Positions 1 through 8,524 of a stretch of 64,000 bases of DNA are shown one piece after another. Position numbers and translations under genes: made by a program. Positions within the stretch are counted from its first letter, which is position 1. The number at the start of each line of letters is the position of its first letter. The notes under the pieces were generated by a model. That model saw only the letters and a list, made by a program, of their open reading frames with translations. It was not told the DNA's origin and ran no database searches. Source of the stretch: Alphaproteobacteria bacterium (GTDB lineage: Bacteria > Pseudomonadota > Alphaproteobacteria > UBA6615); NCBI GenBank assembly GCA_002727315.1, contig PBWR01000022.1, forward strand, positions 1 to 64,000, given 5' to 3'.

Positions 1-878
1 AGCAGCGCTACATCGCGCCGCGCTCCTTCACGACCGTGACGGGCAAGGGGTTCCGCCCGAACGTCCTGGACCTTGGTCCGTGGAAGTGGGTCGCCTTCGC
101 CTATAACCTCGCTTTCATCGCGGTTGCGGTGGTCCTGCCGATCATATGCCTGCTGATTGTCAGCCTGCACCCGGTATGGACCGGCAAGGTTGTCGTCGCC
201 GACCTGACTACGATCAACTATGCGAAGACCCTGTTGTGGTGGCGGCCCGACGCGATCTCGGCTGCGACCAACGGTATCATCAATTCGCTGATCCTGTCCT
301 TCGGCGGTGCGTCCATTGCCATGGTCATGGCGTTGGTCATCTCCTACATGATCCACCGCACCAAGGGCTTTGGTGTGCGGATGCTCGACTTCCTGTCGGT
401 CGTGCCCATCGGCTTCCCGGGCATCGTGCTCGCGATGGGTGTTCTGGTGACCTATATCCAGACGCCAATCTACGCGACGCTCTGGATCCTGATGCTTGCC
501 TACATAACGCGCTTCTTCCCCTACGGGCAGCGCAACATTTCGTCGATCATGCTGGCGATCTCCGAGGAGCTTGATCAGTCCTCGCGGATGGCGGGCGCCT
601 CCTGGTTCACGACGCTGCGCCGGATCACGATCCCGCTGCTCAAGCCGGGACTGTTCGCGGGCTGGATTCTCCTTTTCATCATCTTCCTGCGCGAGCTGTC
701 GATCTCCATCATCTTATTCACGACGGGAACGGAGACATTGTCGGTCGGCGTCTACTACCTGACCAACTTCGAGAACGAGCCGCTGACGGCGGCATTGTCG
801 ATGGCACAGACAGTGCTGCTGCTGATCGCCATTTACGCGTTCCGTCGTTTCGCCGGACGCGAAGCGCTGACGGCATAG
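1..878 (+). CDS. ABC transporter permease, 3' part (gene starts before the window)
   Basis: Inner-membrane permease of a binding-protein-dependent importer, iron(III)/thiamine/polyamine type. The frame is open from base 3 to the TAG at 876-878. A GTG at 36 exists, but the residues before it read as ordinary coding sequence, so the true start lies upstream. Several hydrophobic helices are visible. The ATPase-contacting EAA loop is present late in the protein (EELDQSSRMAGAS, followed by a basic stretch and IPLLKPGL). These permeases are often fused two-domain proteins of about 550 residues, so this may be only the second half. Two ATPase genes follow 9 bp downstream in the same operon. The substrate cannot be told, because no binding protein is inside the window. 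Confidence 0.85.
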   Translation, partial: QRYIAPRSFTTVTGKGFRPNVLDLGPWKWVAFAYNLAFIAVAVVLPIICLLIVSLHPVWTGKVVVADLTTINYAKTLLWWRPDAISAATNGIINSLILSFGGASIAMVMALVISYMIHRTKGFGVRMLDFLSVVPIGFPGIVLAMGVLVTYIQTPIYATLWILMLAYITRFFPYGQRNISSIMLAISEELDQSSRMAGASWFTTLRRITIPLLKPGLFAGWILLFIIFLRELSISIILFTTGTETLSVGVYYLTNFENEPLTAALSMAQTVLLLIAIYAFRRFAGREALTA

Positions 879-887
879 GAGCGAGAC

Positions 888-1991
888 ATGGCTAGCGCAA
901 ATTCAGACGCCTATCTTGAGGTTGACAACCTCGTCAAATATTTTGGTGACGACAAGGCGGTCGACGGCATCTCGTTCGGTATCCCGGAGGGTTCGTTTCT
1001 GACCCTGCTAGGGCCCTCGGGCTGTGGCAAGACGACAACGCTGATGAGCATCGCCGGATTGCACACAATCGACGGCGGGCGGATCAAGGTGGGTGAGACG
1101 GTGTTCACCTCGCCGAAAGAGGGGCTGTTCCTACCGCCGGAGAAACGTGATATCGGCATGGTGTTCCAGAGCTACGCGATCTGGCCGCACATGACGGTGG
1201 CCGAAAACGTTGCCTATCCGCTCGAAATCCGAAAATGGAACCAGTCGGACATCGACGATCGGGTGGCCGAGGTTCTCAAGCTTGTCGGATTGACCGACTG
1301 GGCCAATAGCCTTGCGACAAACCTGTCGGGCGGTCAGCAACAACGGGCGTCCCTGGCGCGCGCCATCGTGTCGAGCCCGAGCCTGCTTCTGTTCGACGAG
1401 CCGCTTTCGAACCTCGACCTCAAGCTGCGCGAGACGATGCGTGTCGAGCTCAAACGGATTCAGGCCGAGGTGGGAATCACTTCGATCTACGTCACCCATG
1501 ATCAGTCAGAAGCGTTGGTGATGAGCGATGAGATCATCGTCATGTCGAAAGGCAAGATTGAGCAGCGTGGCGGACCGGTGGAGATCTATTCGAAGCCCGT
1601 CAACGAGTATGTCTCTAACTTCATCGGTGTCGCCAATCTCATGAAAGGCAAAGTCATTGAGGCCAGCGAGCCCGGAAAGGGAACGGTTGAGGTGGTCCAA
1701 GAAGGTCAGAAGGTCCTGTTGCCGTGTCGGCTGGGTCCCGGGATAGGGGCTGGCGAGGATGCGGTGCTGTCCGTCCGTCCCGAGAATGTCCACGCCGTCC
1801 TCGACGGTGGAGAGGGCCCCGTCACCGGTGAATGCACCCACGCGATTTTCCTGGGCAGCTATGTCGATTGCCGGGTGAAGTGGGGCGACTTCGAATGGAA
1901 GGTGATTTCCCATCCCCGCAACCACCCGCGTGCGGGCGACAAGGTGAACCTGCGCTTCGATTCCGAACACACTCTGGCGGTGCAGCCATGA
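888..1991 (+). CDS. ABC transporter ATP-binding protein (MalK/PotA/FbpC-like), first of two
   Basis: Cytoplasmic ATPase that powers the upstream permease. It is 367 residues long, as usual for ATPases with a C-terminal TOBE regulatory domain. Walker A lies at residues 42-50 (LGPSGCGKT), the Q-loop in VFQSYAIWPHM, the ABC signature LSGGQ at 146-150, Walker B LLLFDEP at about 166-172, and the switch His in YVTHDQSEA. The stop overlaps the start of the next ATPase gene in an ATGA. Two different ATPases in one operon suggest a heterodimeric ATPase pair. The transported substrate is unknown. Confidence 0.9.
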   Translation: MASANSDAYLEVDNLVKYFGDDKAVDGISFGIPEGSFLTLLGPSGCGKTTTLMSIAGLHTIDGGRIKVGETVFTSPKEGLFLPPEKRDIGMVFQSYAIWPHMTVAENVAYPLEIRKWNQSDIDDRVAEVLKLVGLTDWANSLATNLSGGQQQRASLARAIVSSPSLLLFDEPLSNLDLKLRETMRVELKRIQAEVGITSIYVTHDQSEALVMSDEIIVMSKGKIEQRGGPVEIYSKPVNEYVSNFIGVANLMKGKVIEASEPGKGTVEVVQEGQKVLLPCRLGPGIGAGEDAVLSVRPENVHAVLDGGEGPVTGECTHAIFLGSYVDCRVKWGDFEWKVISHPRNHPRAGDKVNLRFDSEHTLAVQP

Positions 1992-3106
1992 CCACAAATC
2001 CCGAAATCAAAGTCTCAATCGAACATCTCTACAAGAGCTTCGGTGCCGAGACGGCAGTCAAGGACTTCAACCTGGACATCGCCCAGGGCGAATTCGTCAC
2101 GCTGCTCGGCCCGTCGGGTTGCGGCAAGACCACGACCTTACGTTGCGTAGCGGGTCTGGAGCGGCCCGAAGAGGGTGAGATCCGGATCGGCAACGAGACT
2201 GTCGTTGCGCCCGCCAAGGACATCTACCTGTACCCCGAACATCGCAATATTGGGATGGTATTCCAGAGCTATGCGGTCTGGCCGCACATGACCGTGTTCG
2301 ACAATGTTGCCTACGGGTTGCGGGTGCGCCGCGCGTCGGGGTCGGAGATCAAGTCGAAGACAATGCAGGCGCTGGAGTTGGTCGGTCTCGACCATCTTGC
2401 CGACCGTTTCGCGACCAAATTGTCAGGCGGCCAGCGGCAGCGCGTTGCTCTGGCCCGCGCGATCGTCTACGAACCGGAAGTCATCCTGTTCGACGAGCCT
2501 CTCTCGAACCTCGACGCAAAGCTGCGCGAGCAGATGCGCGATGAGATCGTCCGTCTTCAGAAGGAAGTCGGCATCACCTCGATCTTCGTCACCCATGATC
2601 AGTCCGAAGCCCTGGTGATGAGCGACCGGGTTGTGGTGATGGACAAGGCCGTCATCCAGCAGATCGGTGACCCCGAGGACATCTACGCCAATCCGGTGAA
2701 TTCCTTCGTGGCAAACTTCATCGGCGTCACCAGCCTGCTCGAGGGCAAGCTTTCGGGGCGCGATGGAAACACCTGTGAGGTCGAGGTGCCGGCGGCCAAT
2801 GGCGGGGAACCCCTGCGCTTGCGCGGTGCCGGCGCGACCGGGGCCCAGACGGGTGATGCGATCTTCCTTAACCTGCGGCCCGAGGATGTGCAGCTCCACC
2901 TCGAGGCGCCCGATACGTCGGATGGGAAGAACGTCATCGAGGGGCAGGTGATCGACACGATCTATCTGGGAAGTTTCCTCGAAGGTCGGGTGCAAGCAGG
3001 TGGCCACGAGATCGGAATCCAGATCGATCACTACGAAAATCTAAGTCCCGAACAGACGGTCTGGCTGACCTTCCAGCCCGAACACGGTCTCTGCCTGACC
3101 GAGTAG
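1988..3106 (+). CDS. ABC transporter ATP-binding protein (MalK/PotA/FbpC-like), second of two
   Basis: Second ATPase of the importer, 372 residues from the ATG at 1988, which overlaps the previous stop (ATGA). The frame is open further upstream, but that part lies wholly inside the preceding gene. It has Walker A (GPSGCGKTTT), signature LSGGQRQR, Walker B VILFDEP and switch His FVTHDQSEA, followed by a TOBE-like tail. Whole blocks are nearly identical to the preceding gene (GMVFQSYAVWPHMTV, SEALVMSD), so the pair looks like an old tandem duplication kept as two subunits. The operon continues 6 bp later into the reductase gene. Confidence 0.9.
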   Translation: MTTNPEIKVSIEHLYKSFGAETAVKDFNLDIAQGEFVTLLGPSGCGKTTTLRCVAGLERPEEGEIRIGNETVVAPAKDIYLYPEHRNIGMVFQSYAVWPHMTVFDNVAYGLRVRRASGSEIKSKTMQALELVGLDHLADRFATKLSGGQRQRVALARAIVYEPEVILFDEPLSNLDAKLREQMRDEIVRLQKEVGITSIFVTHDQSEALVMSDRVVVMDKAVIQQIGDPEDIYANPVNSFVANFIGVTSLLEGKLSGRDGNTCEVEVPAANGGEPLRLRGAGATGAQTGDAIFLNLRPEDVQLHLEAPDTSDGKNVIEGQVIDTIYLGSFLEGRVQAGGHEIGIQIDHYENLSPEQTVWLTFQPEHGLCLTE

Positions 3107-3112
3107 GACCAC

Positions 3113-4051
3113 ATGGCACCACGCATCCTCGTTCTCGGCGCGGGTGGCGTCGGCGGCTATTTCGGTGCCCGTCTGACGGAAGGCGGCGCGGACACGACGT
3201 TCCTGCTGCGTAGCAAGCGACGCGAACAGGTCGATGCGAACGGCCTTACGATCCACAGCGATTTTTTCGACGACGCCCATGCCGATGTCAAAACCATCGT
3301 GACGGACGAGATCGACGCACCGTTCGATCTGATCATCCTTACCTGCAAGGCTTACCAGCTCGATGGCGCTATGGACGCGATTGCGCCTGCCGTGGGCGCG
3401 GAGACGGGCATCATCCCTCTGCTCAACGGTATGAAGCAGATCGATATGCTGCAGGCGCGGTTTGGACGGGAGAAGGTGCTGGGCGGCACCACCTATATCG
3501 GTGCGCGCGTGGATGCGGAGACCGGCAATATCGTGCATTTCGGCGATTTTCACCGGATCGCCTATGGCGAAATGGATGGGTCGATGTCGCCGCGCGTCGA
3601 TGCCTTTGCCGCGCTCAATGACGCCGTGAAGTTCGATATCGATCCGCGTGACGATATCGAGCAGACCATGTGGGACAAGTTCGCCATGCTGTGCGCCATG
3701 TCGTCCGTGAACACGCTGTCGCGCGCCACCGTGGGCGAAATTCTGGATACGCCGAGCGGGCATGAGTTTCTGACGGCGGCTCTGGCGGAATGCCGGGACA
3801 CCGCCGATGCGCTAGGGCATCCGGTCAGCCAGAAGACCATCGAAACTTACGAGCGCATGTTCTCGACCCAGGGTTCGAAGTTCGCTTCCTCCATGTTGCG
3901 CGATGTCCAGGCCGACCGCCCGACCGAGGGTGCGCATATCATCGGCGACATGGTTGAACGTGCTGAGGCCGCGGGCTTGCGCACCCCGATCCTGTTGGCG
4001 GCGCGCGCGGGTCTCGCGGTGCATGACAGCCGGGTTGCGCAAAAAACGTAG
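3113..4051 (+). CDS. ketopantoate reductase family oxidoreductase (PanE/ApbA-like)
   Basis: NADPH-dependent 2-ketoacid reductase fold, 312 residues. The N-terminal Rossmann motif GAGGVGGYFGARL is clear, and the C-terminal helical domain carries the family lysine in MWDKFAMLCAMSSVN. In the classic enzyme this reaction reduces ketopantoate to pantoate for coenzyme A synthesis. Here the gene sits inside an ABC importer operon with a cupin and an SDR, so it more likely reduces a different 2-oxo acid that comes in through the transporter. It starts 6 bp after the ATPase stop. Family is secure; substrate is inference. Confidence 0.8.
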   Translation: MAPRILVLGAGGVGGYFGARLTEGGADTTFLLRSKRREQVDANGLTIHSDFFDDAHADVKTIVTDEIDAPFDLIILTCKAYQLDGAMDAIAPAVGAETGIIPLLNGMKQIDMLQARFGREKVLGGTTYIGARVDAETGNIVHFGDFHRIAYGEMDGSMSPRVDAFAALNDAVKFDIDPRDDIEQTMWDKFAMLCAMSSVNTLSRATVGEILDTPSGHEFLTAALAECRDTADALGHPVSQKTIETYERMFSTQGSKFASSMLRDVQADRPTEGAHIIGDMVERAEAAGLRTPILLAARAGLAVHDSRVAQKT

Positions 4052-4067
4052 AAACGGAGACGACCAC

Positions 4068-4607
4068 ATGGATATCAACAATCTTTCCGAAGTCGAGATG
4101 GAGGCCTTCGTCGCCCGTTTCGAGAACCTGCAGGGTTCGCATGAGGCGTTCGTCGACAGCCGTCTGCCGGGGCACAAGCGATTCAAGATCAATCTGGTGG
4201 GAATGGGGGTCGTCGAGGCGACGGACAAGCCGGAACTACAGCCGAATATTCCGCTGCCGGCCAAGGGCTTCAACCTGGGCATGATCCAGGCCGAGAATGG
4301 CAACGGCGCCGCGCTGCATGCCCATGAGACCGAGGAGGTCTTCATGCCTTTGATCGGCCCCTGGGCGGTCTACTGGATGACCGATGAGGGCACGAAGGAA
4401 ATCGTGCTGGAACCGTTCGATTCGATCAGCATTCCCATGGGTGTCCATCGCGGTTTCCGGTACGAAGGCGAGGGAACCGGGACGCTCCTGACCATCATTG
4501 GCGGACCTGACGCCGGCCGCGTCGACTGGCATTCCTCGGTCACCGAGGCCGCGGCCGAGAGCGGACTTTCCCGCGACGAGGTCGGCGATCTGAAGGTGAC
4601 GGCCTGA
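4068..4607 (+). CDS. cupin-domain protein
   Basis: Small cytoplasmic protein of 179 residues from the ATG at 4068. The frame is open upstream, but that part overlaps the reductase gene and does not look like protein, and a GGAG-like site (acggagacgacc) precedes the chosen ATG. The core is a double-stranded beta-helix: ALHAHETEEVFMPLIG gives the HxH-type first cupin motif with a Glu, and the second motif is SIPMGVHRGFRYEGEG. Cupins with this layout bind a divalent metal and act as isomerases, dioxygenases or binding proteins. One base separates its stop from the next gene. Exact role unknown; it probably acts on the ligand handled by the operon. Confidence 0.75.
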   Translation: MDINNLSEVEMEAFVARFENLQGSHEAFVDSRLPGHKRFKINLVGMGVVEATDKPELQPNIPLPAKGFNLGMIQAENGNGAALHAHETEEVFMPLIGPWAVYWMTDEGTKEIVLEPFDSISIPMGVHRGFRYEGEGTGTLLTIIGGPDAGRVDWHSSVTEAAAESGLSRDEVGDLKVTA

Positions 4608-4608
4608 G

Positions 4609-5358
4609 ATGCCGAACGGCGCCGGCAAGGCCCTGGTCACGGGGGCGTCCACGGGCCTGGGCCGCGAGATCGCCCTGACGTTGGCGCGCGCGGGCTACGA
4701 TGTGGCGCTCGCAGACCAGGACGTGGCCCTGCTCGACCCCGTGCTGGGTCATGACGATCTCGCCGATGTAACGGCCGTGCCGGTCGCATTGCAACTCCTG
4801 TCGGAGGCAGGCATCCGCGACGGCTTCGCTTCAGCGGTCGAAGGTCTCGGCGGGCTCGACCTGGTGGTCAACAATGCCGGCGTGCCCTTGCTGCAACAGG
4901 CGGTCGATGTCACGTGGGACGAATGGGACGCGTTGATGAACGTGAACCTGAAGGGGGCGTATTTCCTCGCCGCGCGGCTTGCCGAGCACTGCATGTCCAA
5001 AGGCAAACCCGGTTCGGTCGTGAACATCGCCTCGACCCACGGCATGACGGGTTTTGCCGGCCGGACGGTCTATGGAATCTCGAAGGGTGGCCTGATTCAG
5101 ATGACGCGGATGCTGGCGATCGAATGGGTCAAGGAGCACATTCGGGTCAATGCTGTGGCGCCGGGCACCGTGCTCACCGAGAGCCGTGCGGAGATGCTCA
5201 AGGATCCCGATCGGCGCGCGCGCATGCAGGCCCGAATTCCCACCGGTGCGTTCCCCGGCGCGCAGGAGATTGCCGATGCGGTGCTTTACCTCGCGGGTGC
5301 CGCACCCTCGGTGACTGGCCAGGTGCTCGCCGTGGATGGCGGCCTGACCGCCGAATAG
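4609..5358 (+). CDS. short-chain dehydrogenase/reductase
   Basis: Classical SDR of 249 residues. It has the nucleotide motif VTGASTGLGREI near the N-terminus, NNAG in the middle, a catalytic Ser in the NIASTHG stretch and the YGISK catalytic Tyr-Lys pair, and it ends with the usual VTGQVLAVDGG segment. It would oxidise or reduce a secondary alcohol or ketone with NAD(P)H. It is the last gene of the importer operon, one base behind the cupin gene, and converges on the cyclase-family gene three bases further on. With the PanE-like reductase and the cupin it suggests a short catabolic route for a hydroxy or keto compound. Confidence 0.85.
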   Translation: MPNGAGKALVTGASTGLGREIALTLARAGYDVALADQDVALLDPVLGHDDLADVTAVPVALQLLSEAGIRDGFASAVEGLGGLDLVVNNAGVPLLQQAVDVTWDEWDALMNVNLKGAYFLAARLAEHCMSKGKPGSVVNIASTHGMTGFAGRTVYGISKGGLIQMTRMLAIEWVKEHIRVNAVAPGTVLTESRAEMLKDPDRRARMQARIPTGAFPGAQEIADAVLYLAGAAPSVTGQVLAVDGGLTAE

Positions 5359-5361
5359 CGC

Positions 5362-6054
5362 CTATTCGTCGAGGACGGCCACCGCGCGGATCGGGCTTCC
5401 CGTCCCGCCGCGGATTTTCAGCGGAAAGCCGATAAACCGGAACCGGCCCTTGCCGACGACCTTGTGGAGGTTCGTCAGCCCCTCCATATGGGTGAACCCC
5501 ATATCGCGGCAGACCAGGTGAACCTCGAAATTGTCCTTGCCCGGACGGCCCGGGCTGACGGCCTCGACCCCGAACATGACGATGCCCTTGGCACCCAGCC
5601 ATTCGGCCGATTGCCTGGTCAGGCCCGGGAAGTCGGTCAGGAACTCCGGCGTGTCGAAGGTCCGGTCATGGTGCGCCATATAGAGGAAGACCGTGTCGCG
5701 TGGTTGAATCTCGATCTCCGCTTCCTTTTCCGCGGCCTCGAGATCCGCGACGGAAATCCGGCTCTTGAGTTCCTTGTGGGACAGATCGAGGCAGACGGCC
5801 TCGGTGTAGAAATCCTCCAGCGGCATCTGGTCGACCGACAGGGCATTGGGGTCTGCATCGAAATGCACCGGCGCGTCCACATGGCTTCCGGTGTGTTCAC
5901 CGAAGGACATAAATTTCGACGCGATCGAGAACTTTACCCCCTCGGCTTCGCGGAATGTGTCGTGCGTGTTCCAGTCGGTGATCACCGCGGGTGGATGGTT
6001 AGGCAGGGTCGGGCATTTGTGGAATATCTCGCCGCTCAGGTCGACCAGTTGCAT
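5362..6054 (-). CDS. cyclase family protein (kynurenine formamidase-like metal hydrolase)
   Basis: Putative metal-dependent hydrolase of 230 residues. The family signature is near residue 55-65: GEHTGSHVDAPVHF matches the HxGTHxDxPxHF metal-binding pattern with Ser for the Thr. Known members are bacterial kynurenine formamidase and isatin hydrolase, which hydrolyse amide bonds with Zn or Mn. No tryptophan-catabolism genes are nearby, so a kynurenine role is not supported. The gene faces the SDR convergently and lies downstream of the VOC gene on the same strand (39 bp gap), so the two may be co-transcribed. Confidence 0.8.
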   Translation of the reverse strand: MQLVDLSGEIFHKCPTLPNHPPAVITDWNTHDTFREAEGVKFSIASKFMSFGEHTGSHVDAPVHFDADPNALSVDQMPLEDFYTEAVCLDLSHKELKSRISVADLEAAEKEAEIEIQPRDTVFLYMAHHDRTFDTPEFLTDFPGLTRQSAEWLGAKGIVMFGVEAVSPGRPGKDNFEVHLVCRDMGFTHMEGLTNLHKVVGKGRFRFIGFPLKIRGGTGSPIRAVAVLDE

Positions 6055-6093
6055 TGCTTTTTCCTTTTAGTTTGTCGGGCCGGGAAACGGCGT

Positions 6094-6540
6094 TCAGTTT
6101 TCGTTTGAGTAATCCGCGACACCGCCGAGGTCGGACAGGTCTTCCTCACGGCCACGCAGCTCGATTACGTTGCGATCGGGGTCGCGCAGGAAGACGGAGA
6201 CATGCCCGTTGCGACCGAATTTGACCGGTCCCTGGGTAATTTCGATGCCGTTTTCGTTCAGCATGCGTATGCTTGCGGCAATCGATTCCACTCGGAACGC
6301 CACATGGGTGTAGCCGGGATACTTTATATCGATATCCATCAGGATATTGTCGCCGCCATTGTCGTCGATGGCGTTAAAAACCAGGTTGAGCTCTATATTC
6401 GCGTCGTTCTTGATGACCGCCACGGGATCGTCTCCGGCCTCGTGTGTTTGCTTGAAGCCAAACAACTCGTAGAAGGCCATGGCGCGGTCTAGGTCCGCGA
6501 CACGGATGCCAACATGGTCGACAGTCTCGATCTTCATCAT
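6094..6540 (-). CDS. VOC/glyoxalase-fold protein
   Basis: 148-residue protein with two paired beta-alpha-beta-beta-beta modules of the vicinal oxygen chelate fold. It opens with the typical VDHVGIRVADLDRAMAFY and ends with VFLRDPDRNVIELRGRE, which provides the C-terminal metal Glu. Candidate ligands are His near residue 9, Glu in the NIELNLV stretch and His in YTHVAFRV. Members include glyoxalase I, extradiol dioxygenases and methylmalonyl-CoA epimerase; this one cannot be assigned further. Two adjacent Met codons could start it. It probably shares a transcript with the cyclase-family gene. Confidence 0.75.
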   Translation of the reverse strand: MMKIETVDHVGIRVADLDRAMAFYELFGFKQTHEAGDDPVAVIKNDANIELNLVFNAIDDNGGDNILMDIDIKYPGYTHVAFRVESIAASIRMLNENGIEITQGPVKFGRNGHVSVFLRDPDRNVIELRGREEDLSDLGGVADYSNEN

Positions 6541-6611
6541 TGATTGTGTCTCCCAGGCCGCGGGTTCAATCTGGGAGTTTAATCGTACGCCGCCGGAAGG
6601 CCAATCACAGG

Positions 6612-6665
6612 CTTGAAAACAAAACCGGGCCGGGAACGCAGTTTGGGTAGCGGTCCCGACCCGGT
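6612..6665 (-). terminator. rho-independent terminator of the fasciclin gene
   Basis: Bases 6624-6635 pair with 6654-6665 (accggg and ggga arms, one mismatch) around an 18-base loop. Read on the minus strand, the stem is followed by TTTTGTTTTC. It lies about 45 bp after the fasciclin stop codon and separates that gene from the VOC gene. Confidence 0.65.
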
Positions 6666-6707
6666 AATGTCCGGCAGAGCTCTGTGGTTTGGGGTTTGAT
6701 GCCGGAA

Positions 6708-7193
6708 CTAGTTCGGTAGTATCACCGTGTCAATGACATGGATCACGCCGTTGTCCGTAACAATGTCAGCAGAGACCACATTCGCGTTGTCGACCATGAC
6801 GCCGTTAGTCGCGTCGATTTCGACCGCACTACCCTGGACGGTGGTTGCAGTGATCTGCTTGCCGGCGAGTTCGCTCGACATCACCTTGCCCGGTATCACG
6901 TGGTAGGTCAGGACCGCGACCAGCTGGTCACGATTCTCCGCCTTCAGGAGGTGGTCCACGGTGCCGGCCGGCAGTTTTGCGAAGGCTTCGTTGGTCGGAG
7001 CGAACACGGTGAAGGGACCATCGCCCTTCAGCGTGTCGACGAGGCCTGCTGCCTTGACCGCGGCCACCAAGGTCGAGAATCGGTCGTTGGCGACGGCGGT
7101 GTCGACGATGTCCTTAGCGAAGGCAGTGCTGGAGGATACCGACACGGTCCCGGCGACGGCGATCGTCGAAAGGATTCGAGTGAGAGGGGTCAT
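6708..7193 (-). CDS. secreted fasciclin (FAS1) domain protein
   Basis: 161 residues: a signal peptide (about residues 1-26, ending AFAKD) followed by one FAS1 domain. The H1 box is visible as [17 protein letters not shown], the conserved YH as [10 protein letters not shown], and the H2 box as [14 protein letters not shown] at the C-terminus. FAS1 proteins act in adhesion or binding in the periplasm or outside the cell. The gene has its own minus-strand promoter matching the sigma-E-like form found at rpoE (TGATCC, 18 bp, TAAGAA; 7229-7258) and its own terminator. As I recall, a fasciclin gene is also in the Rhodobacter singlet-oxygen sigma-E regulon, which fits. Expression under oxidative stress is inference. 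Confidence 0.9.
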   Translation of the reverse strand: MTPLTRILSTIAVAGTVSVSSSTAFAKDIVDTAVANDRFSTLVAAVKAAGLVDTLKGDGPFTVFAPTNEAFAKLPAGTVDHLLKAENRDQLVAVLTYHVIPGKVMSSELAGKQITATTVQGSAVEIDATNGVMVDNANVVSADIVTDNGVIHVIDTVILPN

Positions 7194-7228
7194 GAGAGTG
7201 TTCCCTGATTTGTTGCTTTATCGAAAGG

Positions 7229-7258
7229 TTCTTACGCAACCGGTGGCTAACCGGATCA
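7229..7258 (-). promoter_or_regulatory. sigma-E (RpoE/ChrR-type) promoter of the fasciclin gene
   Basis: On the minus strand TGATCC (7258-7253) is followed by exactly 18 bases and then TAAGAA (7234-7229). The predicted transcript would start about 30 bases before the fasciclin ATG at 7193. The same hexamers and spacing occur at both promoters beside rpoE in this window. Confidence 0.75.
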
Positions 7259-7334
7259 TCGTCGCTCAGATTCTACGGTGAACCGGCACGGCGGTGGCGC
7301 CGTATTAAATTCGAAACACTTACGGAGCATTCGA

Positions 7335-7739
7335 ATGGTGAAAAGTATTGCGACGGCTTCGGTCGCCGCGTTTTTCATTTTTGTCGTCATCGATTTTATC
7401 TGGCTCAGCAATGCTGGCCGACTGCTTTACCGTCCGCAGCTCGGCTCCCTTCTCCTAGACCGACCCGGGATTCCGCCGGCGATCATGTTCTACATCCTGT
7501 ATGGGATCGGTTTGACGCTTCTCGTTGTTCGGCCGGCGGTCGAATCGGGTTCGCTCGCCGGTGCCTTGTGGATGGGTGCGCTCTTCGGATTGGTTGCCTA
7601 TGGCACATACGACCTGACAAACGCGGCCACCTTGCGTGGATGGTCATGGACCGTGACCGTGGTCGATATGGCTTGGGGGGCGTTCCTCACGGGTGTTTCC
7701 ACGTTCGCAGGCGTCTGGCTGGCCCGTTTGCTCGGATGA
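7335..7739 (+). CDS. DUF2177 family membrane protein
   Basis: 134-residue integral membrane protein with about four hydrophobic segments. The start at 7335 has a GGAG at 7324-7327; an upstream in-frame ATG at 7278 gives a poor N-terminus. Family marks include IDFIWLSNAG in the first helix, the middle FGLVAYGTYDLTNAATLRGW and the later VVDMAWG. Function is unknown. From memory, this family often sits beside cyclopropane-synthase/DUF1365/FAD-oxidoreductase clusters, as it does here. Its stop overlaps the SDR start by ATGA, so the two are translationally coupled. I saw no sigma-E-like promoter directly upstream on this strand. Confidence 0.85.
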   Translation: MVKSIATASVAAFFIFVVIDFIWLSNAGRLLYRPQLGSLLLDRPGIPPAIMFYILYGIGLTLLVVRPAVESGSLAGALWMGALFGLVAYGTYDLTNAATLRGWSWTVTVVDMAWGAFLTGVSTFAGVWLARLLG

Positions 7740-8521
7740 GCAAGGAGCGATCGCGCCCGCGACGTGTGGCTTGGGTGACTGGTGCCGGAAAAGGGATCGG
7801 TCGCGCGGTGGCGCGTCAGATGGCCGAAGACGGCTGGACCGTTGCCGCCAGCGCGCGCTCCGAAACGGACTTGCAAGAGTTCGCGGCGGAGGCAGCGCCG
7901 CTGTCGGGTCGAATTGTCCCCTACGTCCTCGATATCTCGGACGGTGATCGGGTCCGGCAGGTCTTCTTGGACATCGAATCCGGGCTGGGGTTGCCCGATT
8001 GGGTCGTGCTCAACGCCGGGACCCACAGGCCCGTCGATGGAGCCAAGTTCGATGCGGATCTTGCGCTCGGGCTGATACAGACAAACCTCGCTGGTTCCAT
8101 CCACTGCCTGGCCCCGGTGATCGAGGGGTTCGTGGCGCGCGGATCGGGCCGTATTGGCGTCGTGGCCTCGCTCGCGGGCTATCGCGGGCTGCCGGGTGCG
8201 AGTGCCTATGGCGCGTCCAAGGCCGGACTCATCAACCTTTGTGAGGCGCTGCGACCGGAACTGCTGCCCCATGGCGTGACGCTGTCGGTGATCAACCCCG
8301 GCTTCGTGCGAACACCGTTGACCGACCGCAATACCTTCAAGATGCCGTTCCTGATGGATGTGGACGTCGCGGCACGCCGAATCGTCGAGGGGATGGACTC
8401 GCGGCGGTTTGAGATTGCGTTCCCGCGCCGTTTTGCCTGGCTGATGAAACTGGTTCGCCTGATGCCCTACGCCATCTTCTTCATGCTGACGAAGATAATC
8501 GTGGCACGCACACAAGATTGA
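7736..8521 (+). CDS. short-chain dehydrogenase/reductase of the lipid/stress island
   Basis: SDR of 261 residues from the ATG at 7736, which overlaps the DUF2177 stop. It has the cofactor motif VTGAGKGIGRAV, LNAGTH in place of the usual NNAG, catalytic YGASK, and a C-terminal segment with a hydrophobic stretch (about LMKLVRLMPYAIFFMLTKIIV), suggesting membrane association. That suits a lipid or membrane-soluble substrate. It converges on the methyltransferase gene with a three-base gap. It probably works with the CFA-like enzyme, DUF1365 protein and FAD oxidoreductase on membrane fatty acids; the exact reaction is unknown. Confidence 0.85.
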   Translation: MSKERSRPRRVAWVTGAGKGIGRAVARQMAEDGWTVAASARSETDLQEFAAEAAPLSGRIVPYVLDISDGDRVRQVFLDIESGLGLPDWVVLNAGTHRPVDGAKFDADLALGLIQTNLAGSIHCLAPVIEGFVARGSGRIGVVASLAGYRGLPGASAYGASKAGLINLCEALRPELLPHGVTLSVINPGFVRTPLTDRNTFKMPFLMDVDVAARRIVEGMDSRRFEIAFPRRFAWLMKLVRLMPYAIFFMLTKIIVARTQD

Positions 8522-8524
8522 GGC

